From assembly GCA_038496445.1 (NCBI GenBank), contig JALMLS010000596.1:186001-250000 (forward strand): a stretch of 64,000 nucleotides of DNA, given 5' to 3'. A program made the translations under genes and the position numbers. The notes below the pieces were generated by a model. The model worked only from the letters and a program-made list of their open reading frames with translations. It was not told the origin of the DNA and made no database searches. The DNA comes from Trichosphaerium sp. ATCC 40318. Lineage: Eukaryota; Discosea; Flabellinia; Trichosidae. Numbering within the stretch: position 1 is the stretch's first letter; each line of letters opens with the position of its first letter. Shown here one piece after another: positions 1 to 12,550 of this stretch.

Positions 1-1402
1 TCATTAAGCTATAGAGAAATCAACCACAGGCAAACAAAGTTAAATAAAATTATTATTATTTGATACCTCTAAAATAAATTCTTTTCCACTTTTTTTATCA
101 TGAACACCGTCCAGAGCACATATATCCATACCTATAGCCTAATGTATAATAAGTTATTATTGTTCTTTTAGAAGCCTTAATGATATTGTTGTATTACCTT
201 GCTGGCTTTGTCAACCCACAACTTATAGCGATCTTCAACCTTCGAAATTGTCAACAAAACACGTGGGCTAAGAAAACTGAAAATTCTACCTTTATATCTT
301 CATCCTTCTGCTGCATACCACTTCCCTTCCAATTGCTGGATACACGCTTAAATGCACGATAGTTATTTCCGATCTTTGTAAAAGGTCAGGAGGATATAGG
401 CACATAAAACCTTCAAACAAAAAAATAAAAAAAGAGGCAACTTACTTTTTGAATACGAATATCATAATCCCAATCAATAAAAGGCTCAGAAGTTACGTAA
501 CGGCCTTGAAGAGCAATAACACTTCTGAAATCTTCATAGTCAGATTGATTTGTTATCCTCATCTGCAATAAAATCAAACGTTAACAACAACATCTTTTTT
601 TTTTTTACTTACCTTTCCAAATCCAGCATGTGCTGTACCTATCTTCATTACAGTAGGGAAATCAGGAGGGAAAGTCTGTTAGATACGTTAAATAACTTAT
701 AATGGGTTGGTTTACTATTGTACCATTGAGCGCCATGCAGAGTAATACGTCTGATTTATCAAAGGAAACTTGTCCTTACCAAGTTTATTGCGAACCTAAA
801 AAAATTGTTTCTCTCTCCAATAACTGTACTAGATTATCCATACATACCTGTAGTAGTTTACCATATACAACAGGTTTCTCTAGACAGAAGTACAGAGATT
901 GAAGTGAGTTTCTAAGCGAGTTAAAAAATGTTAAAGTTACAAATTTTTATGGTATTTTTGTGCAGCTAAGAAAGCGTACATTGAAGGGACATTAGCGTGC
1001 ATGAGTCCAAACAACACGTTTCGCCAGTCTTGACCGTGTAACGCCTGTGTTGCGCTTCGTACAAGTACAAAATCAGGTGTGAAGGATCGCCTTTGTTTCT
1101 GGAGAGGCGTTAGAGCTGATTTATCTGCCTTTGCGCTGATTTATGTTACCTGTTGGTCGCGTGTTGGGTTTTTTGCCGGAAATAGGTCTAAAACGACCGA
1201 TCCACTGTCTGAATACGATGCCACAGATATTTCTACGCGATTTAAGTGATTAACAGTCGTTAAACGTTTAAAATTATGTACCACTCCATCGTGCCATTTC
1301 TACGTTAATAGGAAAGCCATTTACAGCCTCTTTGTCGAATACTTCATACCAATCGATTTTAGGGTCACCACCAATCACTAGAAGATTCTTCTTGCTGTGC
1401 AT
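1..1402 (-). CDS. Synapsin (ATP-grasp domain protein), 3' end outside window
   Basis: Multi-exon gene read right to left from the ATG at 1402-1400. The first exon gives KNLLVIGGDPKIDWYEVF, followed across introns by DFVLVRSATQALHGQDWRN, GKDKFPLINQTYYS, VMKIGTAHAGFGK, TSEPFIDWDYDIRIQK, YKLWVDKASK and GMDICALDGVHDKKSGKEFI. These follow in order the conserved C domain of synapsins, an ATP-grasp fold that in animals binds ATP and the surface of synaptic vesicles. The usual N-terminal A/B regions are absent, since the start lies directly before the C domain. The reading frame runs off the left edge, so the last part of the domain and any tail are not seen. Introns are short, with donors such as gtacat and gtaagt. 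A non-neuronal vesicle-trafficking role would be inference. The family call rests on resemblance across at least six separate motifs. Confidence 0.85.
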
Positions 1403-1878
1403 TATTGGTAGTCTGTATGTGAGGAGCTTGTATTATTCTTTGACAGCGGTTAACTGAATTTTATAAATACATTGTTACGCCGATTGTTTGGCGATATTTA
1501 GTCGAAAAAACTAAGAAATGTTGCCGTTTGAAACTGCATGGGTGTTCCCCATCTTTGTTTTCTTGAAAACCTGAGTATTGATCGATACGTTGGCTACAAT
1601 ATAGTCTATCTAAGTGCTTATAACAGCCACTTGAGAACAATATAAGTTGATGTCACTAAATGCAGGAACAAAAACAATGCACTATTCACTGTCTTTGTGG
1701 TGATGTAACAAACACAATGTCAATACAACTAATGTAATTTTTCATTTGTCGTATAGCACCAATGCTAATGCACATACATTCACACTTTGTGACAGACGTT
1801 CGTAGGTTAAAATATTATTCTAACTCGAATCTAGTGCTGTAAAAAAACTGGACACGCATGTTATAATACATTATATTT
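1403..1878. other. Spacer between two minus-strand genes
   Basis: About 480 nt holding the promoter side of the synapsin gene and the 3' flank of the next minus-strand gene. I see no convincing open frame, RNA gene or repeat here. Confidence 0.5.
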
Positions 1879-3399
1879 TTACCAATCATCGTCTTCTACA
1901 GCATCTGTATTTGCGATTTTCGCTAAAACTTCAGCATGTGTTTTCAATGGGAAACTCTCACATCCTAGTGTCTTTCCTCGTAACTCTTCACGTGCTTTTT
2001 TCTGTACATCCTCTTGACCATCTAACCATTTACCATATTTATCAACAACAAGGTCACGAGATCCATCTGGACCAATCTTGAATGGATTGTCTAAATTGGT
2101 AAAAAAAATTAGTTGCGGAAAAATAATACAAAAGAAGGTACCCCATTCTGAAGGTTCTCCAACGTAAACATCAAAAGGTTGTTTATAACAATTCCTCACA
2201 TATTTTCTAGTATCATGATGGGTATGTGATTTATGCTTTGGTTTAGGTGTGACAGTTGGTGATGAAGCAGCAGCGCATGCTTTAAATACAGGCTCCAAAA
2301 TGTTAACAATTACTTTTGGCGTTGCAACTCCAGTAATGTATAATGCTCTAGATAAACAGTAAGTCTTATTTGTCATATTGAGTATACTCGATAGGGTTTA
2401 ATAAAGGGTATACCGTATATGGTTATCAAGAATAAAAGATTTGAACTTTGATATGTTATCTTCAAGAACATCATCATCGCCATCATTTAGCATCAAAAAA
2501 TGTCTGTATTTATGGGACTCAATCGACTCTTCTTCATCCTATAATCCAATTAACACTCTACTCTAATACAAAGGATCATTAAACTTTGCTAAAAGACATA
2601 CCAGTTCCTCAGTTGGCGTTTCCCAATCACGTGAATCACAGTATTGACCCAACTTTGTTATAGCACGGTGATCTTGATCTACTGTTTTAAGAATAACAAC
2701 ACCATCAGCTTCCTCTGCATTCTACAACAATATACTTTAGCATCAACACAACAACAACAAGAACACATAATTCAGAAAAAGACACTGCCAAAACCAGTAC
2801 AACGAAGAAAGCGCGTACCAACTGATAAGTTTCGGCAATGTTATGAGGTGATTTTTCAAGGTTATATTTTCTCAATACATCATCTCCTGTTCCTTTGTAT
2901 GCGTTTCCTATATTCAATGGAAGTAAGTCGTTGTTATGAAGGTGGTTTATAAAGAATTTAAATACCTCTTGTCGTGATGGAAGACATTTTTGCTAGTTCA
3001 AGGGCTTTTGTCTCTACCATGCCGCCACCGCCGGCTATTACGTATTGAAGGCCTGAAAAAAATTATTGGTTCATTGTTTTAACTGGTTGAGTTAAAAACG
3101 GGTATAAGTGATACATTGTGGGCGTTTGCAGCAATTCAAAAAACTTTCCGAGTCGATTTACCTTTATATGGTGTAGAATCCAATTTAAACGCTTCATCTT
3201 TCGCTGGTTGCTCTGGAGTCCATCCTTCTGGACGTTTAACGCGTCTTGAGCTCAATTTTGCTGAAACGTAGCGGGAAGTCGTATAACCGCGTGTTTGTAC
3301 TGCTACCAGTACGTGTTAATAAAAGGAAACGAGTTACAGCAACTAAGATTAAAGAAACGTACAGACGCAACAAGTTTTAGTCGCCAATCGTGTCAGCAT
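1879..3399 (-). CDS. YpsA-like SLOG domain plus DUF4326 protein
   Basis: Six or more exons from the ATG at 3399 (N-terminus MLTRLATKTCC) to a TGG TAA end. After the second exon comes GLQYVIAGGGGMVETKAL, a glycine-rich nucleotide-binding start like that of the YpsA/SLOG Rossmann fold. Then comes EEADGVVIL, the position of the family's 'DGTLI' strand, and ALYITGVATPKVIVNIL, which matches the 'LNVAGPR' helix entry. The C-terminal third carries VYVGEPSEW, an intron, then NPFKIGPDGSRDLVVDKY, KWL and EELRGKTLGC, the DUF4326 pattern. In DUF4326 the end is usually Cys-x-Pro-x-x-Cys-His; here it is CESFPLKTHAEVL, so a cysteine is replaced. An acidic tail (DAVEDDDW) ends the protein. SLOG proteins sense or bind nucleotides, but the substrate here is unknown. 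The basic N-terminus could be a mitochondrial presequence, which I infer from composition only. Confidence 0.7.
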
Positions 3400-3487
3400 T
3401 GCCTATAGAGTAAACACTTGTCCCTTTGAAACTCAGAGAAGAATACTATGTTTGACCGTAGATTGAGCGATTTTTTGATTGTTTGAC

Positions 3488-5277
3488 ATGTCACAGTTAG
3501 ATGAAGCATTACACTTCGCAAATGTTACTCTACCGTCTAGTTTACATACGTCTTCACTGTGGCTTGACTCAAAATCGTTTTTGGACGTAGAGGCGCATAA
3601 AGCAGTTAACAAGATTTGCTCAAACGGCGCGTTGGCTATTGTATACGAGAACAATGGGCCAGTATGCGTTATTGCGCAGGTACGTACAACATCATTTCAA
3701 TTCAGTTACATTCGTAGAAAGAAAGCACAGAATACATAATCAACAACGCCAAGTTACCACTGGAGAAGGTTTACAACAGCAATGATGGCGTGCCTAAAAC
3801 GTACGCTCATGTAATACGTAAAAATACGCTCTTACGCTCTTAGGGTTTTAGAAGAAGGTTTGAAGCGTCTACTCACTCTTCATTTACAAGAACGCGGATG
3901 GACGCGTATTGGCGTTAAGACGTTCGTACATGGTGAATTACAGAAACAAAGACAAACAAGAGAAGCCATAGAGCTCGTAAGCCACTGTAATAGCCAAAAT
4001 ACGTAATTTAACTTAACCACTTAGCAATTCTCGCTTATAGACTCGTCTAAAGCTTGCTTCGCAATTAAACCAGCTGCATTACGTCATACTCCTTATAATT
4101 TAACAAATTTGATGTCATCTGATGTTGCTATGGCCATGTTTGAACGTGGTGAGCGTGTTTCTGGGGACTTTTTGGTTCAATCACAAGTATTGTGCTTTCC
4201 TCTTTTGAATGAAGGTGAAATTCGTTACATTCAGAAAAACCCTCCTCCTAGCAATAAGTTTAGCACAGAAGAAAAGTACAGAGAATACTGGAAAGAGGTT
4301 GTACGTCAGAACTTCGTACAATTGTTGAAACTTTTCCGATTTTTTTCGCAGTTGACTAATCACTCATAGTACGCTTGTACACTACCTGAAAATATAGAAG
4401 GATACGCTAGTATAGACTTTAATGGAAGCGTAAGAGTATATCCTATATGTTGTATCTGTTCTTCAACAGGGTTACTCGAAATCCGTTCCAAAACAAAAAA
4501 AATCGCATCACTTGCTTTGGAACATTTTTTTAAAGATGTTTGTGAGACACGGTGTTTTGGCAAGGTACTTCAAAGAACTATTATTTACTAGGCACTAAGA
4601 ACCCCTATTAGAAAGTATTTTCAATAATCAACGGCGTGTCTGAACCTAGATTCAATTCTTCAGGTGCGAGCAACTACGCGCGTAGCTAAATTTTTCCTAA
4701 TTTTTTCTTAAAGGATGGATATCAGCTTCAAAGCTTCCTAAAACAACAGAATCATTTCTAAACACGACAACAGACACAATTACAGCCAATAAACCATTAG
4801 AAGACAACCAAGACGATGTTTCACCAGAGCGCATACGAGAAATGCTGAATCCTCCAAGGTACTTCCGATTCTCATCCTTAAACCACTAAACCAAGCGTCA
4901 CTATAGGCTCAGCGCTCCTCAAACAGTTTCTAAACCAAAAACTACAAAAAAACTTTCAGAACCTCCAAAACCCAAGCGGAAAGGTAAAAGACTTGGTATG
5001 AGGCGAAATCAACAGGTACCAGCTGCATTAATTTACCTCATCAACAAAAATTAAAACTACAAAATCTCAAATCTAACAGCGTCTTATTTAGTCCAAAACA
5101 GTCGGTTCAGGTGTTGGACACCTCGCCAAAACGTCAAAGAAACCACTATCTAAACGACGCGTCCCAAAACAAGCGACAAATATCACCAAGTCTGAGACAA
5201 GGAAGAAAAGAAAACCGACGACAAAGTCAACTACTGCACGCAAGAAGAGGCGTGTGTCAACAAAAAAGGATACTTAA
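3488..5277 (+). CDS. C18orf63-like (DUF4708) protein with basic C-terminal tail
   Basis: Multi-exon gene starting at the ATG at 3488. The exons give LHFANVTLP, then VLEEGLKRLLTLHLQERGW, CFAIKPAALRHTPYNLTNL, VLCFPLLNEGEI, EKYREYWKEV, YACTLPENIEGYASIDF and VRVYPICCICS, ending the conserved part at CFGKGWISASKLP. This order fits what I recall of vertebrate C18orf63, a protein of unknown function: an 'SIEAYTIRLPP' block, a 'CYVLPSMKMGQI' block, a 'FQRHWDALYGYKLP' block and a final 'CGFPIKM' block. The call is by resemblance, not by search. The last exons encode a Ser/Pro/Lys-rich linker and a very basic tail (KRRVPKQATNITKSETRKK) typical of nuclear or DNA-associated proteins. Near 3.68-3.85 kb two small introns must be removed to keep the frame (cattcgtag acceptor, then a gtacgctc donor). 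Confidence 0.6.
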
Positions 5278-5590
5278 CAACGACTCTACTACGTCGAACT
5301 GTACATAAAAAATAAAAGGAACTACTGTTCCTTCCGTAGACGGTTATTTTCCTGAATCGAAGTGTTGATGTTAGCTGAACGGTTTACAGTCCAAGCAAGG
5401 CTTGTTTTGGGCGTCCAGACGCCTTTGTATTTTTAGTAAATACTTCAACAACGGAGCTAGGCCTTTATTTGTGCCTTCCTTGCAGTCGTGTGAACCAAAA
5501 ATCGGGGTTGGAAATAATCTCCGACCTTTTTCTTTTTTTTTCATTTAATCCAAAAGACGGCACTGTTCTCCACCTCAAACACATTAAAAA

Positions 5591-8548
5591 ATGTCGCTTA
5601 TGCAGCGATCTATATCGCATAAGCAAGTTATGGGTGGTAGTAGGTTCTCAGCTGCAGAGAAGATTGGTCAATTCGCTCGTGTTATTATTGTTCGAGTTCA
5701 AAAAATACAGAAATATACGTGCGAAATGGAGCTAGATGACATGGTATCAAACAAGACAAGGAGACATGTATCGTTATTGATAGAAATGATCAATGGTAAG
5801 CTTTTAATTCAAAAAACTAAAAAAAACGTTTGTACACGTGATAATGAACCGGTACTATAACGAAACGTGTAAAACAGCTTTTTTTAAGGTTCTTTTTTTT
5901 TCGTTCTTATGCGTTTTAGAACTTGGACAAGTAACGGCGCCTATGCCTTTTCTTTCAACATCTAAACAAGATATTCATACTGCGGAACACCCTAGGCAAC
6001 TTGATTTACTCCGACTCTGTAAGCGTTAAATTTACCCAATTTGTTTTCATCAACTCATTATTATTTTGTTAGCATTGCAAAGAATGGTTACTGAGGTTGT
6101 ATGGAAATGTACTTACGTAGCAACACTTTGTCAGCACGTGAAACACATGGAATTTACTTTTAAAAATTACCTCCGGATATTTGAGGCCATTGACAAGGTA
6201 CTACAAAGGCTTATTTTCTCGTACAAAGACGTAACATTTTTTTAATAAGTTAATTGTGTTTTCTTTCTTTAGCACATGCATTCTATTCGCGATGAATCTC
6301 CTAAACGCTCTTATGCAAAGAGTACAACAGGTCCACCGCCTCCTGAGTCGTGGATTGGAGGAAATAAGAGAAAAAGAAGCGTGAGCAGCACTGAAGTGTT
6401 TAAAAAGTTACCAAAGACATTCTCACCTATAAAAAAGAGCTGGGTGTACATCAAAGGTATGTCAACGCCTTACTTTTTTGATTTTTAGCGTTGTAACACG
6501 TGCGGTTTAGTGAATGAAGCTAAGAATTTACATCACCGAGAATTTAACAGAAAACCAAACCCATACGTCTGTATTATTGTCGATAAAGAGAAGTACTACA
6601 TGACAAATACAATAGCAAGTACAGATACGCCAGTATGGTCTAAAGATTTCCATTTGTACGTACCTAACACGTGACATGCTGTAAAAAAACATTCCATCAA
6701 TTTTTTTATCGCACGTGCTAAGGCTTGATGAGCACATGTTAAAAAGCGCAAGTTTTCTTTTTTTTCTGAGGTTAATGTTTACCCCTTTTTACAGTTCGAT
6801 CCCTTCAACAGCGAAAGAGATAAAACTTCGTGTTTATGATAGAGGTGATGCATTCGATAAATGTCTTGGAGAGACCACGTTCCGTATAAGAGCACAGAGG
6901 ACGCATAAGTTCAGTGGATTTATGGATCTCGTTCCACGTGCTACGAGCTCTAAAAGTGGTCACCGAACTATGTCAGCTTCGGCTCTTAAAAACCTTGGAG
7001 CGTCAATGACAAGTCTAACTTCAATAAAAGGACTAGGTCGCTTGAACTTTACTCTACAATATGAGGTACGTATACAAACGCAAATACCTTCTAGTTACTT
7101 ATTGCTTTAGGGTCAAGTTGTCCTTCCCGAAGAGTGCTACGATGAAATTTTTGAGGTTCGTTTTGATAGGGTTTTGTGGCTCTTGTGCTGATTGTTTCGT
7201 AGATCTTTTCAAGTGATAGCACAGTACTCCTCACACTAGCAGAGCTCACTGAGTTCGATGAGACACCAATGAGAAAAGCTGTACTACGCTCCTTTATCAC
7301 TGCTTTGCATAGCAAAAACTTAGCGTTGGGTTTTCTAAAAGATGTGGTAACAAAAGAAATCAACAGTTCAAGTATGGCACCTTAATTAACATTGTCTTCT
7401 AATGCTTTTATAGCAAGTTTGTCTACAGTATTTAGAAGCAGCTCAGCCGCAGTTACATCACTCTCGATATTCGTTCTAATGCGTTGTGAACCATTACTCC
7501 GTGCTTCAATAAAACCACATATTGAGGCATTTTGCAAGAAACCAAAGAAGCTTAATGCACGTGTTCCATACCACCTTTTTTTGAAAAATCACTAGCATCT
7601 TTTTCTTTACAATGACTAACATCAACTTACAAATACAATAGTACAATGATGTATTGAAGGATAAAGCAAAAACAAAACGTATAGATAACCTTGCAGCTTT
7701 TGTTGATAAACTATGGCAAAGTATTATCAAGAGTCACAATCAAGTGCCACCGTACGTTCATTCTGAAGCACGTTTTTCAGTAACCTTCTTTTTTTAGTGA
7801 TGTAAGAGAACTTATTTCGTGGGTCCGTGATAGCGCTGCAAATAAATGGCCAGCAGAAACAACAGCAGAATATGTTGCTGCTTCAAATCTAATGTTCTTG
7901 AGATTATTCGCTCCAGCAATCATGGCGCCATACGCCTTTAACATGGTTGAAGGTTCGCTTGTTTTAACACCTTAAGTCATCTTTCATTTCTAACTAACTA
8001 TTTACCAGAGCCTCCATCGGACCTTGCTTCAGCCGGGCTAAAACATGCTGCCAAGATTTTACTTTTGTTGGCGAATTTCAGACCACTTCCAAACAATGAT
8101 ATACTACTTCATAAGATTCATCTATTCCTCTCCCAGAATAAGCGTAGAATGGAGTCTTATCTTGATTTCCCTGAATTAAATGGTTCGTATGAATGTAACA
8201 GAGTCGGTGGGAGGAAGATATTTAAAGCACTAACAGCTGCAAACATGAACGCTGCAAATTATAAAAACTTGACAGATAACACAAATAGTGCTGATCCTTA
8301 CTTGGATGCAATGGTCCATGTATCTTCCTTGTTGATGCGTAAACTCGATACAATCAAAGCAATGCCTCCTGTGCGTACTAGTCTCACAAAAACCAAAATT
8401 CATCAAAAAACACGTGTTGTGGTTTTTTCGTGTTTTCTTTTTTTGTTTGTTTGTGGGTGTCTTACTTGCTGTTTAGACAAATGAACTTACTCAATTGATA
8501 AAGAGAGTTGAAGCTCTTAAGGTTGGTGTGAATAAATTCCCATGGTAA
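5591..8548 (+). CDS. Ras GTPase-activating protein (C2 + RasGAP domains)
   Basis: More than ten exons. The N-terminal region is helical and unrecognised. Next comes a C2 domain (CGLVNEAKNLHHREFNRKP, PYVCIIVDKEKYY, TPVWSKDFHL, then EIKLRVYDRGDAFDKCLGE) encoded around 6.49-6.9 kb. The RasGAP domain follows: FDETPMRKAVLRSFITALHS, LSTVFRSSSAAVTSLSIF with the arginine finger in the VFRSSS motif, NKWPAETTAEYVAASNLMFL, FLRLFAPAIMAPYAFNMV (the family's FLR..PAI signature) and LLLLANFRPLP. The end is VEALKVGVNKFPW and TAA. The protein should switch off Ras by accelerating GTP hydrolysis, probably at membranes through C2. The domain order resembles the RASA/SynGAP group, but I cannot place it in a subfamily. 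Arginine finger and FLR motif are both present, so it is probably active. Confidence 0.9.
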
Positions 8549-8710
8549 CAAACGTAGATTCTTATCAGTGAAAAAAAACTACATGTAAATAGAAAAAAAA
8601 ACCAACACACCAGTGTTGTGTATTGACGATAGTGTAAATAATAAAAAAGTTCAAGCAATAGCACATGGTATTGTAAAAAGGTCAATGTAGCTACGGCAAT
8701 ATTTTTTTAT

Positions 8711-11228
8711 TTACACACTTACAATTTGATTGGGTGACATGATCGAACTTTTGGTTTCTAAAAGGAGATGATGTTAAGAACAACAAAGCTGTTTTTGTTA
8801 TGAAAAAAGCAAAGAACTAATGTTACGTACCTTGTTCTGGTAGCATTCTAATACCAGTTATCATATCACCATATACTGTATTTATACTACCATCAACGTG
8901 TGGCGCAAGTAAGTTACGTATACTTGCCAAGTCTCCACGCCACCAGTAAGGGACTAACACCAATGTAATACCATGGCTCTTTAAGTAACGAGATTTTTCT
9001 TCATCACGTGCTTCAAAAGCTACTGTAGGTATCATATGAGGTACACAATCCATATAGTGGTGTTGTCCTAAAACAGTAAGAAATAAAGGAACGAATTGTT
9101 TGGTTCTTTCTCAAAAAAAAACTGAAATGTTTACAGTTCAAACAGTACTCACCTTGATATTCCACTGCCACGTTGTGAGATGGTATAAAAATATCCACTG
9201 AGAAATGCCTTCCCGTAGTAGAGTCAACGCCAACTGGAAATTCTTCTAATATTACAGTATCGGGTAGTGCTTTCTTTACACTTTCAAGAAGCCACCTAAG
9301 GTGCGACGTCAAAATATGATACAAGAATGTCATGTTCACTAAGTAAGGAACATACCTTTGAGAAGATCTCTTTGAGGGAGATCCAAAGTTTCGCCATACC
9401 CATTTATACCCAGGATGAAGACCTTTTAATGCAGCTGGATAATAACGGGCAAATCCTCGTCCACCAAGTTCGGCAAGTTGTGTATCTGAAATCCGATACC
9501 TAACAGGCTCAATTGAGTAATCACAATAAGAGTGATAGAAGCAGAGATGCAGGTATCTTATGGTTTTCAAGACGAATAAAGAGTGACAAACTTACCATTC
9601 CCTTGGATGACAGATTTGAAGTTTTTCTTCGACATGTTGAAGAAATGCAATCTGATTTTCTCTATTCCAAAATCGCTTCTTGTCCCTTTTATTTTCATTA
9701 AATATTATGGCTAGAATATCATGTAAACTCTTGTACCTCTCAAAATCATACATTCCCTTATAGAGATAACTTAAAGTATTATACAATGAAAATCCATATC
9801 TAGGAAGTGATTCAGTTGAAATTCAATGAAGGACGCCGTGATGCTTATTTATATTCTTGACTTATCGGTATAGATTTTTAAGTGTTACCTATTAATAAGA
9901 CCAGAATATCCTAGATCATTTACAAGTTCATGTGTGATAGTGTACCAGTCATCAAAAGTAAATACAGCTAATTTTTTACCAAGATCTTCAATTGATTCTA
10001 ACTGGTTGTTTATATCATCCCAGTATCCTTTAGGTGTATATCTAATAGTTAATAATTACCACAAAACAGAGGGCATTAAAACCAAAAAGAGGGTGAAAGC
10101 AAAATATCACGTGATGTTCAACATACAAAAACTTTGTAGGCTCCCAGTCATGATTTTTATAAATAGTCTGAAGAGCTAGAGAGAACGATCCACGGTACCT
10201 TTAAATAGTAATTTGTTAGATTTTGTTAGTGTTAAACATAGTCATGACATACTTTCCTACAATTATACCCCATATCGTATGTTCTTGAGCAACTTCAATG
10301 CCTGTAGTGTTGTACCTAACCAAAACATTTAGTGTGGAAAAAAAGTAATGAACGTAGTACCAATCATCCAATATCTTGATACCTATGGCTTCGCCAGCAT
10401 GCTCAAATCTCTCCCTATGATCGGTTGCATGTGCAACGTTTCTGAGTCATATTAAAAACAATCCACAGGAGAAGCGAAGCAATAAGAACTTAAAAAAAGT
10501 ACAAACCTTCGAAGTGCTGGTTCCCAATCAAACTCTGAAAAGACTGCTTTCAGTGTATTGAACAAAGAGAAATCGTGGCTACATTGCATTAATTAGTATG
10601 TATTGAGTTTGGTTGTAAACCTTTCTATTGGGTATAATGATGAATGAGTTCATACCTTATGGAGAGATAAACATTATTTCCTCGAATTTCTTCAGCTTTG
10701 ACATGGTACCATTCATCGAATGTTTTAATGCCAAGAATCTTGCCAATATGATTAAAACTTTCTCTTATACCTTCCTTGTTTTGCCAATAAAACCGAGGGG
10801 AAACCCTATTGTTGACAAATGAAAACAAACCGGTCACCAAAGTAAAAAGTGAACATGTTGGTTTCAACATTTCATTAAAATTCACTTTCTTATTTTGTAC
10901 CTGAATTTGAAAGGCACCCATTTGAAAGATGGATAAACAGCTTGCAAGGTAGACGATATTGAGTTGTTATACCTAAAAAGATTTTTGTTTGTAAGAAGTT
11001 CGAAAGAAGGAAAGAAGAGCAGAAACAAGTTTTGTCAATTTTAATCGATAAAAATATCTAAAGTCGCCTGACGTTGTACCTATTTAGTATTGGTCCACCA
11101 CCTATCGCTTTAACGTCCAAATACGTTATTTTATACCATTCTGGCATTGTTTTAACGTCAAGTGTTTCACTGGCACTTTGAAAGAAAATACGTTGGTTGT
11201 TGATACACGCCCAGCGACTTAATGTCAT
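8711..11228 (-). CDS. Repeat protein with C-terminal restriction-endonuclease-like (PD-(D/E)XK) domain
   Basis: About ten short exons, read from the ATG at 11228. The N-terminal two thirds is a run of units of the form ENQ..F...LG.....DEWY.V....I...GG.....Y, for example LDVKTMPEWYKITYLDVKAI and LGIKTFDEWYHVKAEEIRGN. Single introns fall in or between units. The last exons give VDSTTGRHFSVDIFIPSHN, AVEYQGEYH and DEEKSRYLKSHGITLVLVPY. The D...EYQGE spacing and the C-terminal strand fit a Vsr/PD-(D/E)XK nuclease fold. Proteins with this layout are known to me from several protists and some giant viruses, without an assigned function. At the 3' end a plain stop occurs at 8823, but a gtacgt donor just before it and a tttag acceptor allow an extra exon ending at 8711. 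Confidence 0.65.
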
Positions 11229-11684
11229 TTGAGACGCGTTTGACAGATTTTAACGAAAATGTAGTGTATTCGGACCAAAATAGCAGCCTTTGACGGTTAT
11301 ATACTATGTATGCGTAATTTAGCGCTATATGTGACCAATTGTTGTTAGATACGCCATTCCTACCAACCACCGCCTTTTTTTGTATTACTCACGCTTGCCT
11401 ACGCACGGTACGTCTTGGGCGGTATTTTGACTCTCGGCAAAAAAGTCTGACCGTTTTTGCTGTCTATAATTGTACCGAACTCGCGCCTATGATACACTTA
11501 CTGGTGACGCGTTTCTGCTATTTTTTTGCGAAGTGTCAACGTCATAGTTTATCCGTCAAGCGAAAAATTGAGTATCCACGCTTTGGAAGCACTCGTTAGG
11601 CTAACAAGACAAGTCTTCACAGCGCTTTCACTTTCACGTAATACATTTCAACTGTGGCTTGTCAATTGCATTTAAACCACTCAA
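11229..11684. other. Divergent spacer between nuclease-like gene and MESH1
   Basis: About 456 nt between two genes pointing away from each other, so it should hold both promoters. An open frame at 11339-11599 on plus has no supporting features and I treat it as chance. Confidence 0.5.
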
Positions 11685-12550
11685 ATGATATCAAGACAAC
11701 TACTCAAAGCTATAGATTTCGCTGCAAGCAAGCATAGGGTATGTTAGGCTGTATTTTACTAACAATAGCTTCTCACAGCATCAAATAGACGCAAAGACGT
11801 AAAGGTGGCGACAGGGACCCTTATATTAACCATCCAATCGGAGTTGCAAATTTACTCGTCTCAACTGGCAAATTATCAGACGAAGACCTTCCCATTCTTC
11901 AAGCAGCTGTGCTGCATGAGTACGACAATTATTTTTAACCTGATTCGTTAACGTTGTTTAGTACAATTGAAGATACAAACACAACTTTTAAAGAAATCGA
12001 AGACAAGTACAGTGAATGTGCTCCCGTTCAGTTTCCTTACCTGTTTTCGTTTAGGTTCGGTCCTACAGTTCTAGCGTATGTCAAGGATGTTACTGATGAT
12101 AAAACCCAACCTAAACACGTGCGAAAAATGAACCAAGTGAACCACGCAGCACACTTGCCACGTGGGAGTAAACTCATAAAACTCGCCGATAAACTGTACA
12201 ACTTGAGGGACTTGCTCGTCAATACACCTGATAAATGGGATGCCGAACGTGTACAAGGTAACAATACATACCTATTAATCAAATGTACTAATTATCAACA
12301 ATAGGATACTTTGTGTGGGCGAGAAAAGTCACAGACAGTGAGTTGTTTCTCTCAATTTTGTAATTTTTTTTCACATTTTTTATGTTTTTTAGATTTGCGT
12401 GGCACAAACGAATTCCTTGAGAAAGAACTAGATAAAGTATTTAGTTCTACTTTTAATCACGATGGTAAAACATACAGTGTTCTTCCTGACTGTGATTTGG
12501 AAGCATATTTACAAGAATATTATAAGAAAATGAGTGTAGCCAAGGATTAG
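11685..12550 (+). CDS. HDDC3: MESH1/HDDC3, HD-domain (p)ppGpp hydrolase-like
   Basis: Five or six exons from the ATG at 11685. The protein begins MISRQLLKAIDFAASKHR, then RRKD, PYINHPIGVANLL, ILQAAVLHD/TIEDTNTTF (the HD pair is split by an intron after the first two bases of Asp), VKDVTDDKTQPKHVRK, GSKLIKLADKLYNLRDL and ERVQGYF. These are the HD metal-binding His, His-Asp, Glu-Asp and the late Asp of the SpoT/RelA hydrolase fold. Length and motif order match animal MESH1, a single-domain Mn-dependent enzyme reported to hydrolyse ppGpp and NADPH. The C-terminus is some 30 residues longer than the human protein (NHDGKTYSVLPDCDLEAY). All catalytic positions that I can align are kept. Confidence 0.92.

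Noticed and set aside
11339..11599. 86-codon plus frame in the divergent spacer
   Set aside because: No motif, no signal peptide, not joined to MESH1, and lies where two promoters are expected.
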